Source: a virus. Taken from it: 64,000 bases of DNA. Both the position numbers and the translations under genes were made by a program. Shown in pieces: positions 1 to 7,363 of this stretch. Location: IMG/VR virus record IMGVR_UViG_3300005731_000180, positions 1 through 64,000 of that record, one strand, 5' to 3'. Each line of letters starts with the position of its first letter. The first letter of the stretch is position 1. Below the pieces are notes generated by a model. It did no database searches, was not told the DNA's origin, and worked only from the letters and a program-made list of their open reading frames with translations.

Positions 1-62
1 CAGCATGGTCAGCAGCATGGTCAGCAGCAGAGTCAGCAGGGTCAGCAGCATGGTCAGCAGCA
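1..62 (+). repeat. 12-bp tandem repeat, end of a coding repeat array
   Basis: Degenerate tandem copies of a 12-bp unit close to TCAGCAGCATGG. They encode Ser-Ala-Ala-X tetrapeptides in frame 3. The array continues leftward beyond the window. The same unit recurs at 2721-2860 inside another gene. Tandem coding repeats like this can change length by replication slippage. Confidence 0.85.
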
Positions 63-107
63 TATAAGCATTATTGTAGTAAATTAATAAAGTACCTAGA
101 CAAGTGA
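3..107 (+). CDS. 3' end of a Ser-Ala-Ala-X repeat protein (partial)
   Basis: Frame 3 is open from the window edge to TGA at 105-107. It encodes AWSAAWSAAESAGSAAWSAA followed by a 14-residue tail containing YKHYCSKLIKYLDK. The tetrapeptide pattern is that of the C-terminal region of the gene at 2124-2903, so this is probably a paralogue whose N-terminal domain lies outside the window. The stop is followed at once by the ribosome-binding site of the next gene. Function is unknown; the frame choice rests on the match to the second copy. Confidence 0.7.
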   Translation, partial: AWSAAWSAAESAGSAAWSAAYKHYCSKLIKYLDK

Positions 108-115
108 GGAATAAA

Positions 116-529
116 ATGAAAGCAGAATCAGAAACTAAAATGACAATCTTCTTCTGGGCAGTAGCAGCAATCCTGTTACTAATCTCTTTCGGAGAATCAG
201 AAGCAGCAGAACCAAAGTTAGACAATTTGTATATTGAAGCGAAGAAGTCAATTGGAACCAATCGTACACCTTACATGGTGCCAGACGAGAAGCGAGGGGA
301 GCTAAACCTCGGACTACAGTATTCTGTAGGAAGGCTTTATAATCGTCTGAAGGTTACAAGTTTTTATGGACACCAATTCAGACATGTAAGCTTAGATACA
401 GAACTTGGACTGAAGTTCGACAAATTCGAGGTATTCGTAGATCACTACTCAGGTCACGCATTGGATTACCAATACGAGTTTAAGTATCCAAATATGAACA
501 GCATTGGAATTAGGTATAACTTTAAATAA
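116..529 (+). CDS. Exported outer-membrane beta-barrel-like protein
   Basis: About 137 residues. The ATG at 116 follows GAGGA at a good distance and is preferred to an upstream in-frame GTG at 104. Residues about 8-32 form a Sec signal peptide (TIFFWAVAAILLLISF core, then small residues up to GESEAAEP). The mature part alternates polar and aromatic residues (NLGLQYSVGRLYNRLKVTSF; IGIRYNFK at the end), as amphipathic outer-membrane strands do, and has the aromatic near-C-terminal residue that BAM substrates carry. The predicted location is the outer membrane of a Gram-negative host. A role in changing the infected cell surface, such as superinfection exclusion, is inference. No enzyme motif is visible. 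Confidence 0.55.
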   Translation: MKAESETKMTIFFWAVAAILLLISFGESEAAEPKLDNLYIEAKKSIGTNRTPYMVPDEKRGELNLGLQYSVGRLYNRLKVTSFYGHQFRHVSLDTELGLKFDKFEVFVDHYSGHALDYQYEFKYPNMNSIGIRYNFK

Positions 530-539
530 GGAGGACGAA

Positions 540-776
540 ATGGAAACTATTGTAAGATACAGCAATCGTAAATATTACTCAAAGACGAACCATAAATACG
601 TAACCTTGGATTACCTGTCGGATTTAATAAAGGACGACAAGAAATTCCAAGTAACTCAGCATGGAAGTAATCAGAACATTACACAGGTAGTCGTGCTAAG
701 GGCCGCAACTTTGAGTAAAATTAATACAACCCAGATGAAAAAATTCCTTGACATGGAATTACAAACTGAGGTATAA
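540..776 (+). CDS. PhaR N-terminal-like (PHB_acc_N) DNA-binding protein
   Basis: 78 residues from the ATG at 540, preceded by AAGGAGG. The start (RYSNRKYYSKTNHKYVTLDY) has the signature of the N-terminal DNA-binding domain of polyhydroxyalkanoate accumulation regulators, normally K-R-Y-x-N-R-(R/K)-x-Y-D/S-T-x-x-x-x-Y-(I/V)-T-L. The following acidic stretch and NITQVVVLRAATL also fit. Host PhaR proteins have a further C-terminal region that is absent here; the protein is only the binding module. It is likely a small transcription regulator, of phage or host genes. The family call is by eye from the motif; the regulatory role is inference. Confidence 0.6.
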   Translation: METIVRYSNRKYYSKTNHKYVTLDYLSDLIKDDKKFQVTQHGSNQNITQVVVLRAATLSKINTTQMKKFLDMELQTEV

Positions 777-777
777 T
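748..777 (+). promoter_or_regulatory. Sigma-70-type promoter, full consensus hexamers
   Basis: TTGACA at 748-753, 18-bp spacer, TATAAT at 772-777. It overlaps the last codons of the PhaR-like gene. The expected start point is near 784, so it would serve the nuclease gene at 1025, or give a near-leaderless transcript for 781. Part of it is coding sequence, so coincidence is possible. Confidence 0.5.
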
Positions 778-780
778 CTT

Positions 781-1014
781 ATGGGAGCCTCACTGGTAAT
801 TGGAATACTACTATTCGGTTATCTATTTTCTAGCTTTATTTTAGACTTGTGTGTTGTGCTAATGAAAAGGTTTATGAAAAGTAGAGGTATCCAAGTAGAA
901 GAAAGTGAATCACTGCTAACTACTACATTAAGACACATTGCCACATTTCTTAGGGTAGTTTTTATGTCAGTTTTTGGAGTGGTCGCTTTCTTACTTATAA
1001 CGAGTTTGTTTTAA
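781..1014 (+). CDS. Small two-TM membrane protein
   Basis: 77 residues. The N-terminal hydrophobic segment (about residues 4-27) and a second one near the C-terminus (about 58-76) flank a short basic and polar loop (KRFMKSRGIQVEESES). No conserved family was recognised. The start at 781 is only four bases after a TATAAT box, so translation probably depends on read-through transcripts from upstream. It sits between the PhaR-like gene and the nuclease. Function is unknown. Confidence 0.6.
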   Translation: MGASLVIGILLFGYLFSSFILDLCVVLMKRFMKSRGIQVEESESLLTTTLRHIATFLRVVFMSVFGVVAFLLITSLF

Positions 1015-1024
1015 GAAGGATTTT

Positions 1025-2131
1025 ATGAAAGAAATAGGAAACCTCACAATTTCTAACTCCCAAGTGGATAAATGGGCAGATTGTCCTACTAAATGGAAGT
1101 TCCACTATATAGACCGTATCAGAAGCGTTTATAAGCCTTCCTCGCTGTTCTTCGGGTCAGCCATGGATGAAGCATTGGGTAGAATGAAACTGTCTAAGAA
1201 GAAGCCTGAGAGCTTCACAGAGGAAGAACGTAAGCTAATGGAGTTTACGGTTGAAGAAGTGTTCCTAAATACATTGAGAAGACAAGAGCATAATGGCGAA
1301 GAAATCGACCTTAAATTTTCTCCTCTCACATCATATTTTAAAAGTGATTTCGATTTATCTCTACTCACGGACGAGGATTTCCAAGAAGTTTCTGATTTCG
1401 CCACAGAAAACGATCTGGAGATATCCGTAGACGAAATTGAACTGTTTATGGAAGAGTGTTTCGCAATCCTAAAGAAAGGCCAACTGTCGGGTGTCGAGTT
1501 ACTGACTTACAACCTGATCGGTTGGCTTTCTCTTTACCGTAAGGGATTGATATTGATTGATGGATATGAGAAGGATATTATGTCGCAGATAAAAGAGGTG
1601 TTCGATATCCAGAAGAAGGTAGAACTTCCAGATGGGTGTGGAAATACCTACATAGGGTATATTGATTATACAGCAATTTTTCTGGACGAACCCGAGACAT
1701 ATTACGTTTGTGACGACAAGACGAGTTCCAGAGCTTATCCAGAGGATTCTGTGCAAACTTCGACACAGTTAGCTAGTTATTGCGAATTCGAGAAGACGAA
1801 CAAAGCAGCATATTCGGTTGTCGAAAAGAAGATAAGGAAACGTAATCCGAGGTACAGGACACAGTTAATCAGGGATGAAATTCCAGAGGAACAATTTGTC
1901 TTGACTTTCCAAAGAATAAATGATACCATAGACGGTATTGAGGATAGTCTTCGAAGTGGAGAATTTCCGAAAGCCAAATATAGAGAGGGTGGAGAGAAGA
2001 ACTGCTATTTCTATGGACGGAAGTGTGAGTACTACGGTATGCCAGAGTGTCACGGAGTTCCAAAGACTGAACTTAGTGACATAGGATTGGTAAAGCTAGA
2101 AGATAAAACGGAGGAGTCGAATAATGGATAA
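1025..2131 (+). CDS. PD-(D/E)XK nuclease (RecB/Cas4-like)
   Basis: 368 residues, start supported by AAGAAGGA. The N-terminus (SNSQVDKWADCPTKWKFHYI) is the motif typical of the PDDEXK_1/RecB C-terminal nuclease family. The active-site block is GYIDYTAIF followed by YYVCDDKTSSRAY, giving the D-x(n)-D-x-K pattern, with a QLASY helix after it. A Cys-rich C-terminus (NCYFYGRKCEYYGMPECHG), together with the N-terminal CPTK cysteine, could hold an iron-sulphur cluster as in AddB or Cas4 relatives; that is inference. It shares an operon with the ERF annealase, consistent with DNA end processing for recombination or replication. The stop overlaps the next start. Confidence 0.85.
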   Translation: MKEIGNLTISNSQVDKWADCPTKWKFHYIDRIRSVYKPSSLFFGSAMDEALGRMKLSKKKPESFTEEERKLMEFTVEEVFLNTLRRQEHNGEEIDLKFSPLTSYFKSDFDLSLLTDEDFQEVSDFATENDLEISVDEIELFMEECFAILKKGQLSGVELLTYNLIGWLSLYRKGLILIDGYEKDIMSQIKEVFDIQKKVELPDGCGNTYIGYIDYTAIFLDEPETYYVCDDKTSSRAYPEDSVQTSTQLASYCEFEKTNKAAYSVVEKKIRKRNPRYRTQLIRDEIPEEQFVLTFQRINDTIDGIEDSLRSGEFPKAKYREGGEKNCYFYGRKCEYYGMPECHGVPKTELSDIGLVKLEDKTEESNNG

Positions 2132-2903
2132 AGTAAAAGTAGTTAAGAATAGCGACCATGTACTATTCAGTACGACTAACGGAGAGTATCACATGACTCT
2201 CCAAGAGTTTACTGAACGTGGAGAAAGTAATGCCAAAGAGTATGCGTTAGCAGAGATCGAAAAGAAAAGTAAAGCAGGGCAATATTCGGACAGTACAATT
2301 AACTTCACTCAAGCTAGAAAGTTAGGTTTCTGTGAGTACGGTATTGAAGACTTCTGTAACAAGTTAGGATTAAATAAAGATAAAACTTACAAAATTGCAG
2401 ACCTGAACAAAGCTCTAACTCTAGAAGTACTAAAAGAGTATCCAAACGAATGTATTAAGTTATTCGGAAAGGATACATTGAAGTACCTCGGAGGTGTTAA
2501 AGGTATCCTAAGTAAAGATACAATAAACATCGTACTTAGACCAGAGTTTATAGAAGAGAAGAAGTTACATGAGTTGTCTGTTAAATTTGCTTACGACTGT
2601 CTAAATAACTTTGAGAAGGAGTATCCAAATGACGATAGACCTCGTAAAGCTATTGAAGCTAAACAGAGGTGGTTAGAAGGTAAGGCTACAGATAAGGAGT
2701 TGGAGGTCACACGAGATGAAGCAAGGTCAGCAGCAAGGTCAGCATATTGGTCAACAGCAAGGTCAGCATATTCAGCAGCAGAGTCAGCAGCATATTCAGC
2801 AGCGTGGTCAGCAGCAGAGTCAGCAATAAGGTCAGCAGCAGAGTCAGCAATAAGGTCAGTAACAAGAGAAAGGCAAGTTAAGATGATACTGGAAGTACTA
2901 TAA
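2124..2903 (+). CDS. Imm5-like-domain protein with Ser-Ala-Ala-X tail
   Basis: 259 residues; strong site GGAGGAG upstream of ATG 2124. The middle of the protein carries FAYDCLNNFEKEYPNDDRPR then KAIEAKQRWLEGKATDKELE. This is the hallmark of a widespread family of phage and bacterial proteins (Y-P-x-D-x-R-P-R-K-A-I-E-A, putative Imm5-like group) in which it leads into Ala-rich repeats. Here the repeats are tetrapeptides S-A-A-(E/W/Y/R) at about residues 198-246, followed by RERQVKMILEVL. The repeat region is probably a long helix. Function is unknown; the family name is by pattern only. A paralogue end is at 3-107. Confidence 0.65.
   Translation: MDKVKVVKNSDHVLFSTTNGEYHMTLQEFTERGESNAKEYALAEIEKKSKAGQYSDSTINFTQARKLGFCEYGIEDFCNKLGLNKDKTYKIADLNKALTLEVLKEYPNECIKLFGKDTLKYLGGVKGILSKDTINIVLRPEFIEEKKLHELSVKFAYDCLNNFEKEYPNDDRPRKAIEAKQRWLEGKATDKELEVTRDEARSAARSAYWSTARSAYSAAESAAYSAAWSAAESAIRSAAESAIRSVTRERQVKMILEVL
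2721..2860 (+). repeat. 12-bp coding tandem repeat array
   Basis: About eleven degenerate copies of a 12-bp unit (GCAGCAnnGTCA phase) encoding Ser-Ala-Ala-X tetrapeptides inside the gene at 2124-2903. X alternates among Glu, Trp, Tyr and Arg. It is the same repeat family as at 1-62. Confidence 0.85.
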
Positions 2904-2917
2904 GGAGGAGTCGAATA

Positions 2918-3280
2918 ATGGCAAAGAAAGCAAGTAAAACGACAGACAAATTAAAAGAAGCAGAAGCAAGAAATGTGGAGCTCATGGAAAGAATTAGACA
3001 ACTGACGGAAGAGTTAGAAGTTGTCAAAGCAAAAAACAAGGATGCTGTAATTGATATGGAAACACTTACAGAAGAGGCGGTAAATGTACGCTTCGACGAA
3101 GAGGAAGGTATCTACGTATTCGACGTAGTGGCATATTCGCCTAATGGAGTAGCTGCCTTGAAATCTAGTGAACCAGTAGCAGCAGATGGTCATTCAAATA
3201 AAAGAGAACATGCATTTAAGAGAATGAGAATGTATGTTGGAAAAGACTTAAAAGAGAAACTATCACAAGGGAGAAGGTAA
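2918..3280 (+). CDS. Hypothetical protein with N-terminal coiled coil
   Basis: 120 residues. Residues about 8-45 are a charged heptad-rich helix (LKEAEARNVELMERIRQLTE). The C-terminal part contains VRFDEEEGIYVFDVVAYSPN and a basic end. Its initiation region GGAGGAGTCGAATAATG is identical to that of the gene at 2124. No family recognised. It lies between the repeat protein and the recombination genes and overlaps the next start by one base. Confidence 0.65.
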   Translation: MAKKASKTTDKLKEAEARNVELMERIRQLTEELEVVKAKNKDAVIDMETLTEEAVNVRFDEEEGIYVFDVVAYSPNGVAALKSSEPVAADGHSNKREHAFKRMRMYVGKDLKEKLSQGRR

Positions 3281-3720
3281 TGAGTAAATTAGCGAACCAA
3301 GCCAACATCCAAGTATTAACAAACGTATTCGTAAACGAAGACGGAACTTTTGTCGAAGCCACGGTAAAAGATATTTCCAAGGAGATTTCTGTAATCAGAT
3401 ATGGAAAAGGTATCGAAGAGGCTGAAGACTTGGCCATTACGAGAGCAGAAGAGTTATTCTTTTCTGAAGACTTTCCAGAAAGAACGTCACTGAGATTCCG
3501 TGGCAAGAAAGTAGTCCTATCTCCCGAGAAAAAGAATCCTACAACTGGTACTAAAGTTCCTGCGGTATTTACGCAAGAGATTACGGTTGATCTGATAACT
3601 AAAGACTCGGAAGGTGAGGTGCTAAGACAAGCAGTAATCACTAGACAAAATGAAGACCTGGTGGAAGCTGAGAAGCAAGCACTAGAAAGAGCAATGTCAC
3701 TAATAGGAGTTGGAAAATGA
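3280..3720 (+). CDS. Hypothetical protein, recombination-cluster neighbour
   Basis: 146 residues, start overlapping the previous stop (TAATG). It begins SKLANQANIQVLTNVFVNED and has mixed alpha/beta content, with GKKVVLSPEKKNPTTGTKVP in the middle and a helical end (LVEAEKQALERAMSLIGVGK). I do not recognise a family. It sits directly before the ERF gene with a 4-base overlap, so it is probably co-translated and may act in the same pathway. Confidence 0.65.
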   Translation: MSKLANQANIQVLTNVFVNEDGTFVEATVKDISKEISVIRYGKGIEEAEDLAITRAEELFFSEDFPERTSLRFRGKKVVLSPEKKNPTTGTKVPAVFTQEITVDLITKDSEGEVLRQAVITRQNEDLVEAEKQALERAMSLIGVGK

Positions 3721-4397
3721 GTAAAGAAAAGGTAGACGCTATCCTAACGTCAATGGCCAAGGTGCAACAGTCACTTGACGCTATTAAGAAAGATCAGCAA
3801 GGTTACGGATATAAATTCAGAGGGATTGACCAAGTACTGAATACTTTAAATCCACTGTTTAAGGAAAACCAAATCGTAACACTAAGACGTAACGTAAAAT
3901 CTAACAGAGTGGTTAGAGAGGTTACAACAACTAAAGATATGTTACAAGTCGTGACTGACGAGAATGGACTTCCAATCAAGGACGAAAAGGGAAAGGATAT
4001 TAAGACGATGCAACCTAAGACTACCACAAAGCAATATGTGGAAGTAATGATGGAAGCTGAGTACGTATTCAAATCACTTATCGACGGATCGGAAATCGTT
4101 ACCGAAGGTTTCGGAGAAGGTCAGGACACATCAGGTGGAGATAAGGCATCGTCAATGGCCACGTCTAATGCATATAAGTACGTAATCTTCGAAATGTTTA
4201 ACATTGCTACTGACGAGCAGAAAGACTCGGATCAGGTTACAGCAAGTGCCAATAAAAACAAACAAGAGAAGACAAGTTTTTCTGGGAGAGGTAAGTCCAA
4301 TTCGGAAAAACCAAAGGAAGCTGCAAAAGAGGAACCTAAGTCCGAAGATAAACCTGCGGATACAGAAAAACCTAAACGAAGCTTCAGGAGAGAATAA
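3717..4397 (+). CDS. ERF-family single-strand annealing protein
   Basis: 226 residues. The N-terminal two thirds fits the ERF recombinase family: a helical start (LTSMAKVQQSLDAIKKDQQG), then YGYKFRGIDQVLNTLNPLFK, then a beta strand pair YVEVMMEAEYVF and GEGQDTSGGDKASSMATSNA-YK, the conserved S-A-(x)-T-Y/N-A-x-K-Y region. ERF proteins anneal complementary single strands in phage recombination. The last 50 residues are a low-complexity Lys/Glu/Pro-rich tail ending KRSFRRE, typical of ssDNA-protein-contacting tails. The nearby exonuclease candidate is the PD-(D/E)XK gene at 1025. Confident family call. Confidence 0.85.
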   Translation: MSKEKVDAILTSMAKVQQSLDAIKKDQQGYGYKFRGIDQVLNTLNPLFKENQIVTLRRNVKSNRVVREVTTTKDMLQVVTDENGLPIKDEKGKDIKTMQPKTTTKQYVEVMMEAEYVFKSLIDGSEIVTEGFGEGQDTSGGDKASSMATSNAYKYVIFEMFNIATDEQKDSDQVTASANKNKQEKTSFSGRGKSNSEKPKEAAKEEPKSEDKPADTEKPKRSFRRE

Positions 4398-4747
4398 TGC
4401 AGAATAATATTACAGTGGACGGATTAGTAGAGCAGCTAAAAGTGGGACTAGAGGAACTTCGAGAAGTATTGGACTTCGAGGTGGACGACCTTTCCAAGAA
4501 GGAGCTAAAACGCTCTGTAAGCAATTTAAGGTCACTCCTTATTGCTACTATGGAACATCCATTTGAAGGGCAATATGCCCCAATACAGGAGCTCTCAGAC
4601 GAGATGAAGAAACTACTTCAGAACACTCTAACGCTTAGGAACCTACAAACTGCAATTGTAATGCATAGCGTAGCTGATAAGGCATTAGATGAAGTTGAAC
4701 AGGAAATCATAAAAGAGGCGGAAGCCAGAGAAAAAGGAGACCAGTAA
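4397..4747 (+). CDS. Hypothetical helical protein
   Basis: 116 residues, start ATG overlapping the ERF stop (TAATG). It is mostly helical and acidic (LKVGLEELREVLDFEVDDLS; KEAEAREKGDQ at the end). No motif or family recognised. Tight coupling to the ERF gene suggests a partner in recombination or DNA protection, which is inference only. Confidence 0.6.
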   Translation: MQNNITVDGLVEQLKVGLEELREVLDFEVDDLSKKELKRSVSNLRSLLIATMEHPFEGQYAPIQELSDEMKKLLQNTLTLRNLQTAIVMHSVADKALDEVEQEIIKEAEAREKGDQ

Positions 4748-5067
4748 TGTACGTAAAACTTGCTGACATTAAGATGAAAAAGGAACTAGCAGACAAACTA
4801 AGTAAAGAGGATAAGGAATTCCTAGAGGATTGCCTCCCTTATCTGTCTATCGAGGTAGATCGCTACTATGCCAAGGAAATTACTGTAAACGGTAGGGAAC
4901 CTAAATTGGCGAACAATGGTAGAACTTACCTGAATCCAGACTCGCAGCGTAACTTCGAGGAAAGGGTGAAGAATTCTGGAAAGGCAGGGGATGATTTCGA
5001 TGCCAAGTGTCAGAAGGACAGGGAGTTCGGGAAGATTGGCCAAATCCAAATCGAAGTAGAAGATTAA
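4747..5067 (+). CDS. Hypothetical protein ending the first operon
   Basis: 106 residues. Start overlaps the previous stop. Charged N-terminal helix (KKELADKLSKEDKEFLEDCL), then EITVNGREPKLANNGRTYLN and an acidic end. No family recognised. It is the last gene before a strong terminator. Confidence 0.6.
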   Translation: MYVKLADIKMKKELADKLSKEDKEFLEDCLPYLSIEVDRYYAKEITVNGREPKLANNGRTYLNPDSQRNFEERVKNSGKAGDDFDAKCQKDREFGKIGQIQIEVED

Positions 5068-5071
5068 CAAG

Positions 5072-5096
5072 GAGCCGAATTTATCGGCTCTTTTTT
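5072..5096 (+). terminator. Rho-independent terminator (GAGCCGA stem)
   Basis: Perfect 7-bp stem GAGCCGA/TCGGCTC with loop ATTTA, followed by six T. It ends the recombination operon and is followed directly by a promoter. The same stem is used at 31509. Confidence 0.93.
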
Positions 5097-5097
5097 G

Positions 5098-5126
5098 TTG
5101 CATTGGAGAGAAAGAGATGGTACAAT
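5098..5126 (+). promoter_or_regulatory. Extended -10 sigma-70 promoter
   Basis: TTGCAT at 5098-5103, 17-bp spacer, TACAAT at 5121-5126 with TGG directly before it (extended -10). It lies just after the terminator and 28 bp before the GTG at 5155, with GAGGAGG between. Confidence 0.75.
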
Positions 5127-5154
5127 GGAAGTAGGATAACTGAGGAGGTTTACA

Positions 5155-5424
5155 GTGTCGAATAAAGAGTTTTTCACGGATTGGGTTAGCGAGGTAACTG
5201 AAACCAGTGGCGACCTAGGTGCATATTTCAGTATTGAGTCTGCTACAGAGGCGGCATGGGATCACCAGCAATCAAAGTTGGACGCTAAGGACGAGCTTTT
5301 AAAAGAGGCTGTTGCTATGCTGTTAGAGGAATGTCCAGAAGTTGCAAACTTTTACGACTTGGTAACTTGTGACAGGTGCCAGTTTCTAAATAAACCAGAA
5401 ATTAAGCAACTGAGAGGCGAGTAA
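5155..5424 (+). CDS. Hypothetical protein, first gene after a promoter
   Basis: 89 residues from GTG 5155 with GAGGAGG upstream. It begins SNKEFFTDWVSEVTETSGDL and has an acidic helical middle, then CDRCQFLNKPEIKQL near the end (a CxxC that may bind metal). The F-x-(E/D)-W-(I/V) start resembles the start of the protein at 10311. No family recognised. Confidence 0.6.
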   Translation: MSNKEFFTDWVSEVTETSGDLGAYFSIESATEAAWDHQQSKLDAKDELLKEAVAMLLEECPEVANFYDLVTCDRCQFLNKPEIKQLRGE

Positions 5425-5763
5425 ATGGAAATTATAAAAAGCATAGATTGGGCTATTGATACTATTAGAAATCAGATTAAGTTTGGACTGACTGACAATC
5501 CACTGGCATCAGCAAAAAGAAGAGAAGCTAGAGCTAAGGGTGTTTTGCTTGATTGTAAAAGAGAAATCCAATCCCTCAAAGATCAACTAGCCCAATCGAA
5601 GAAAGACTTAGAAAAAGCTGAAAAGGTTATAGAGTCGATAAGTGACGAGTGTTATTCATGCAATCAAGGTGTGTCTTGTTCAGGTATTACTGTTGATGTG
5701 ATTGAAGAAAAAGCCCGTCAATACTTTCAAGAAAAACAAGACCAATTAAAGGAGTCGGAATGA
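5425..5763 (+). CDS. Hypothetical coiled-coil protein
   Basis: 112 residues immediately downstream of the previous stop. Long charged helix (residues about 30-72) with a CYSCNQGVSCSG cysteine cluster after it. The last 18 residues (EKARQYFQEKQDQLKESE) are nearly identical to the C-terminus of the protein at 10311, at the DNA level too, so part of the gene was duplicated or exchanged. Function unknown. Confidence 0.6.
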   Translation: MEIIKSIDWAIDTIRNQIKFGLTDNPLASAKRREARAKGVLLDCKREIQSLKDQLAQSKKDLEKAEKVIESISDECYSCNQGVSCSGITVDVIEEKARQYFQEKQDQLKESE

Positions 5764-6068
5764 GTCACGTCGAAGATAGGTTACGGATGCGATTCGGCAT
5801 CACCGATTTACCACCAGGCAAGCTCAAATGGCTTACACTGAACTACGGTGAGGAGGTTATCCAGAAGGGTGAAGGTACGATATACAAGGTGGACTACGGA
5901 GACCAAACCCTGTATCCCGTGGTTGTAAACAAGGACGGAACGAGCGAGTTCATCGTGACAGTGTTGTGGACTTCCTACGTGGAAATGTTCATCAGGAAGA
6001 AGTTCCGTCACAACAAAAAGAAACTGTCCAAAATGTTAGGAAAACTTAGGAGGAAGAGTGGTAATTAA
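5760..6068 (+). CDS. Hypothetical basic protein
   Basis: 102 residues, ATGA overlap with the previous gene. N-terminal RLRMRFGITDLPPGKLKWL, central beta-rich part (GTIYKVDYGDQTLYPVVVNK) and a strongly basic C-terminus (RKKFRHNKKKLSKMLGKLRR) that could contact nucleic acid. No family recognised. Confidence 0.6.
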   Translation: MSHVEDRLRMRFGITDLPPGKLKWLTLNYGEEVIQKGEGTIYKVDYGDQTLYPVVVNKDGTSEFIVTVLWTSYVEMFIRKKFRHNKKKLSKMLGKLRRKSGN

Positions 6069-6291
6069 TCCAGAAGAGTTCAAACTACAGCGTCCAACTG
6101 TCCAGAAGAATTACTTGGAAAAAGGTCTCGCTAAAGCGTTGGAACTGTCTACCGTATCGGGAATTAACCTACTGGCAAGTCTTCACTTTATCTCGGAGCT
6201 ACCTCTGACAGAGGAGCAAAGTTTGGAGGTGGAGGGATATATTGCAGATTTGGAGAAGTTTTACGATGTTACGTTAAGGAGAGGAGAATGA
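6058..6291 (+). CDS. Small hypothetical helical protein
   Basis: 77 residues from GTG 6058, with AGGAGGAAGA upstream inside the previous gene. Sequence is helical (EKGLAKALELSTVSGINLLA; EEQSLEVEGYIADLEKFYDV). It overlaps the helicase start by four bases. It could be a helicase partner by position, but nothing in the sequence proves it. Confidence 0.6.
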   Translation: MVINPEEFKLQRPTVQKNYLEKGLAKALELSTVSGINLLASLHFISELPLTEEQSLEVEGYIADLEKFYDVTLRRGE

Positions 6292-7361
6292 GTTTCACAA
6301 ATAAGAGGAAGAGTCAGCTTGGTGTACGTAGCCTTGGGGATATGATACGAAGTGGGGAGGTTAAGGACACCTCTTATAGTCCGTTAAGCGTAGATACGAG
6401 TAAGTTCATCTTAGGGCCAGATTGGTTGGATGACTTGATTAGAAGGTGGTCTAGGGGCGACCTGGTTGGTGTTTTGGCTGGTGCAGGAGTTGGTAAAACA
6501 ACGGTAATTCTTAACATTTTATACCATATATTAAAGAATAATGAAGACAAAGAAGACGCATTTGTTACCTTTGTTTCCTTAGAACTTACTGCACAAGAAG
6601 TTGCAGATAAGTGGTTTAGAATTTGTGGTGAAGATCAACACCTAATCGACAGGTTTTACATTATTGAGAACTACGACGAAAATGACAAATGTAAAGAGTT
6701 AACTCCATCAAAAATTAAAGTAGAGCTAAGTAAGATAATTGACAGTACTAGTGGCGATTTACTAGCATTTGTTATTGACCATTTACACGAAATAGAAAAC
6801 AACGGTTCTACTGACTATAATCCTGTAGTAAAGTCATTAAAAAATGTTGCAGTAGAAACTAACTCAGTAGGATTTATTTTATCACAAACTACTAAAGGTA
6901 AAGGTATCGGAGATATTCCAATTCCTAAAGATGGATGTTACGGATGTTCTCGTTTTGAATGGCTTTGCTCTTATATCATTTCTGTGTCTCAACCTTTACT
7001 AAGAGTAAGTTCAAAATGTTCTTTATCGGTAGTAGCTTTACAATACTCTAAGATTAGATACAAGAATAAAACTGATAATCTAAAAGAGATGATGAATTAC
7101 TTATTCCATTATGACTTTGATACGCAGAGAATTACACCTCTAAATCCTACTCAAAAATCAGAATTCGCTATATGGTATGAGCAAGTACTGGAATTAAGAG
7201 ATGCTGAAGAGAAGTTTAAGACACACCAGTATGACATATCTACGACTATTAAGAATAAAGATGGAAAAGAAGTAGACATTAATAGAATTGTTGGAGGAAC
7301 GAAACCAGAGTCCGACGAAGAGTATGTTAAGAAAACAACTTCTCGAAGCTTTAGGAGATAA
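6288..7361 (+). CDS. DnaB-type replicative helicase (RecA-fold ATPase)
   Basis: 357 residues. Walker A GAGVGKTT at about 65-72; Walker B FVIDHLHEIE at about 161-170 (Asp-His where many DnaB proteins have Asp-Tyr); a SLELTAQEV motif after the first strand, as in DnaB/T7 gp4 family; and RYKNKTDNL near the expected R/K finger region. It has only a short N-terminal leader, so the DnaB N-terminal domain is missing and there is no fused primase. The phage primase is probably the separate gene at 12615. It drives the replication fork with the polymerase at 16055. Confidence 0.85.
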   Translation: MSFTNKRKSQLGVRSLGDMIRSGEVKDTSYSPLSVDTSKFILGPDWLDDLIRRWSRGDLVGVLAGAGVGKTTVILNILYHILKNNEDKEDAFVTFVSLELTAQEVADKWFRICGEDQHLIDRFYIIENYDENDKCKELTPSKIKVELSKIIDSTSGDLLAFVIDHLHEIENNGSTDYNPVVKSLKNVAVETNSVGFILSQTTKGKGIGDIPIPKDGCYGCSRFEWLCSYIISVSQPLLRVSSKCSLSVVALQYSKIRYKNKTDNLKEMMNYLFHYDFDTQRITPLNPTQKSEFAIWYEQVLELRDAEEKFKTHQYDISTTIKNKDGKEVDINRIVGGTKPESDEEYVKKTTSRSFRR

Positions 7362-7363
7362 AC

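Noticed and set aside
1-62. CRISPR-like short repeats
   Set aside because: The 12-bp units have no spacers and encode a regular Ser-Ala-Ala-X pattern in one frame.
1129-1404. Minus-strand open frames in the early arm
   Set aside because: They mirror the codons of the nuclease on the other strand, lack ribosome sites and show no protein features; the same holds for the other minus-strand frames before 34528.
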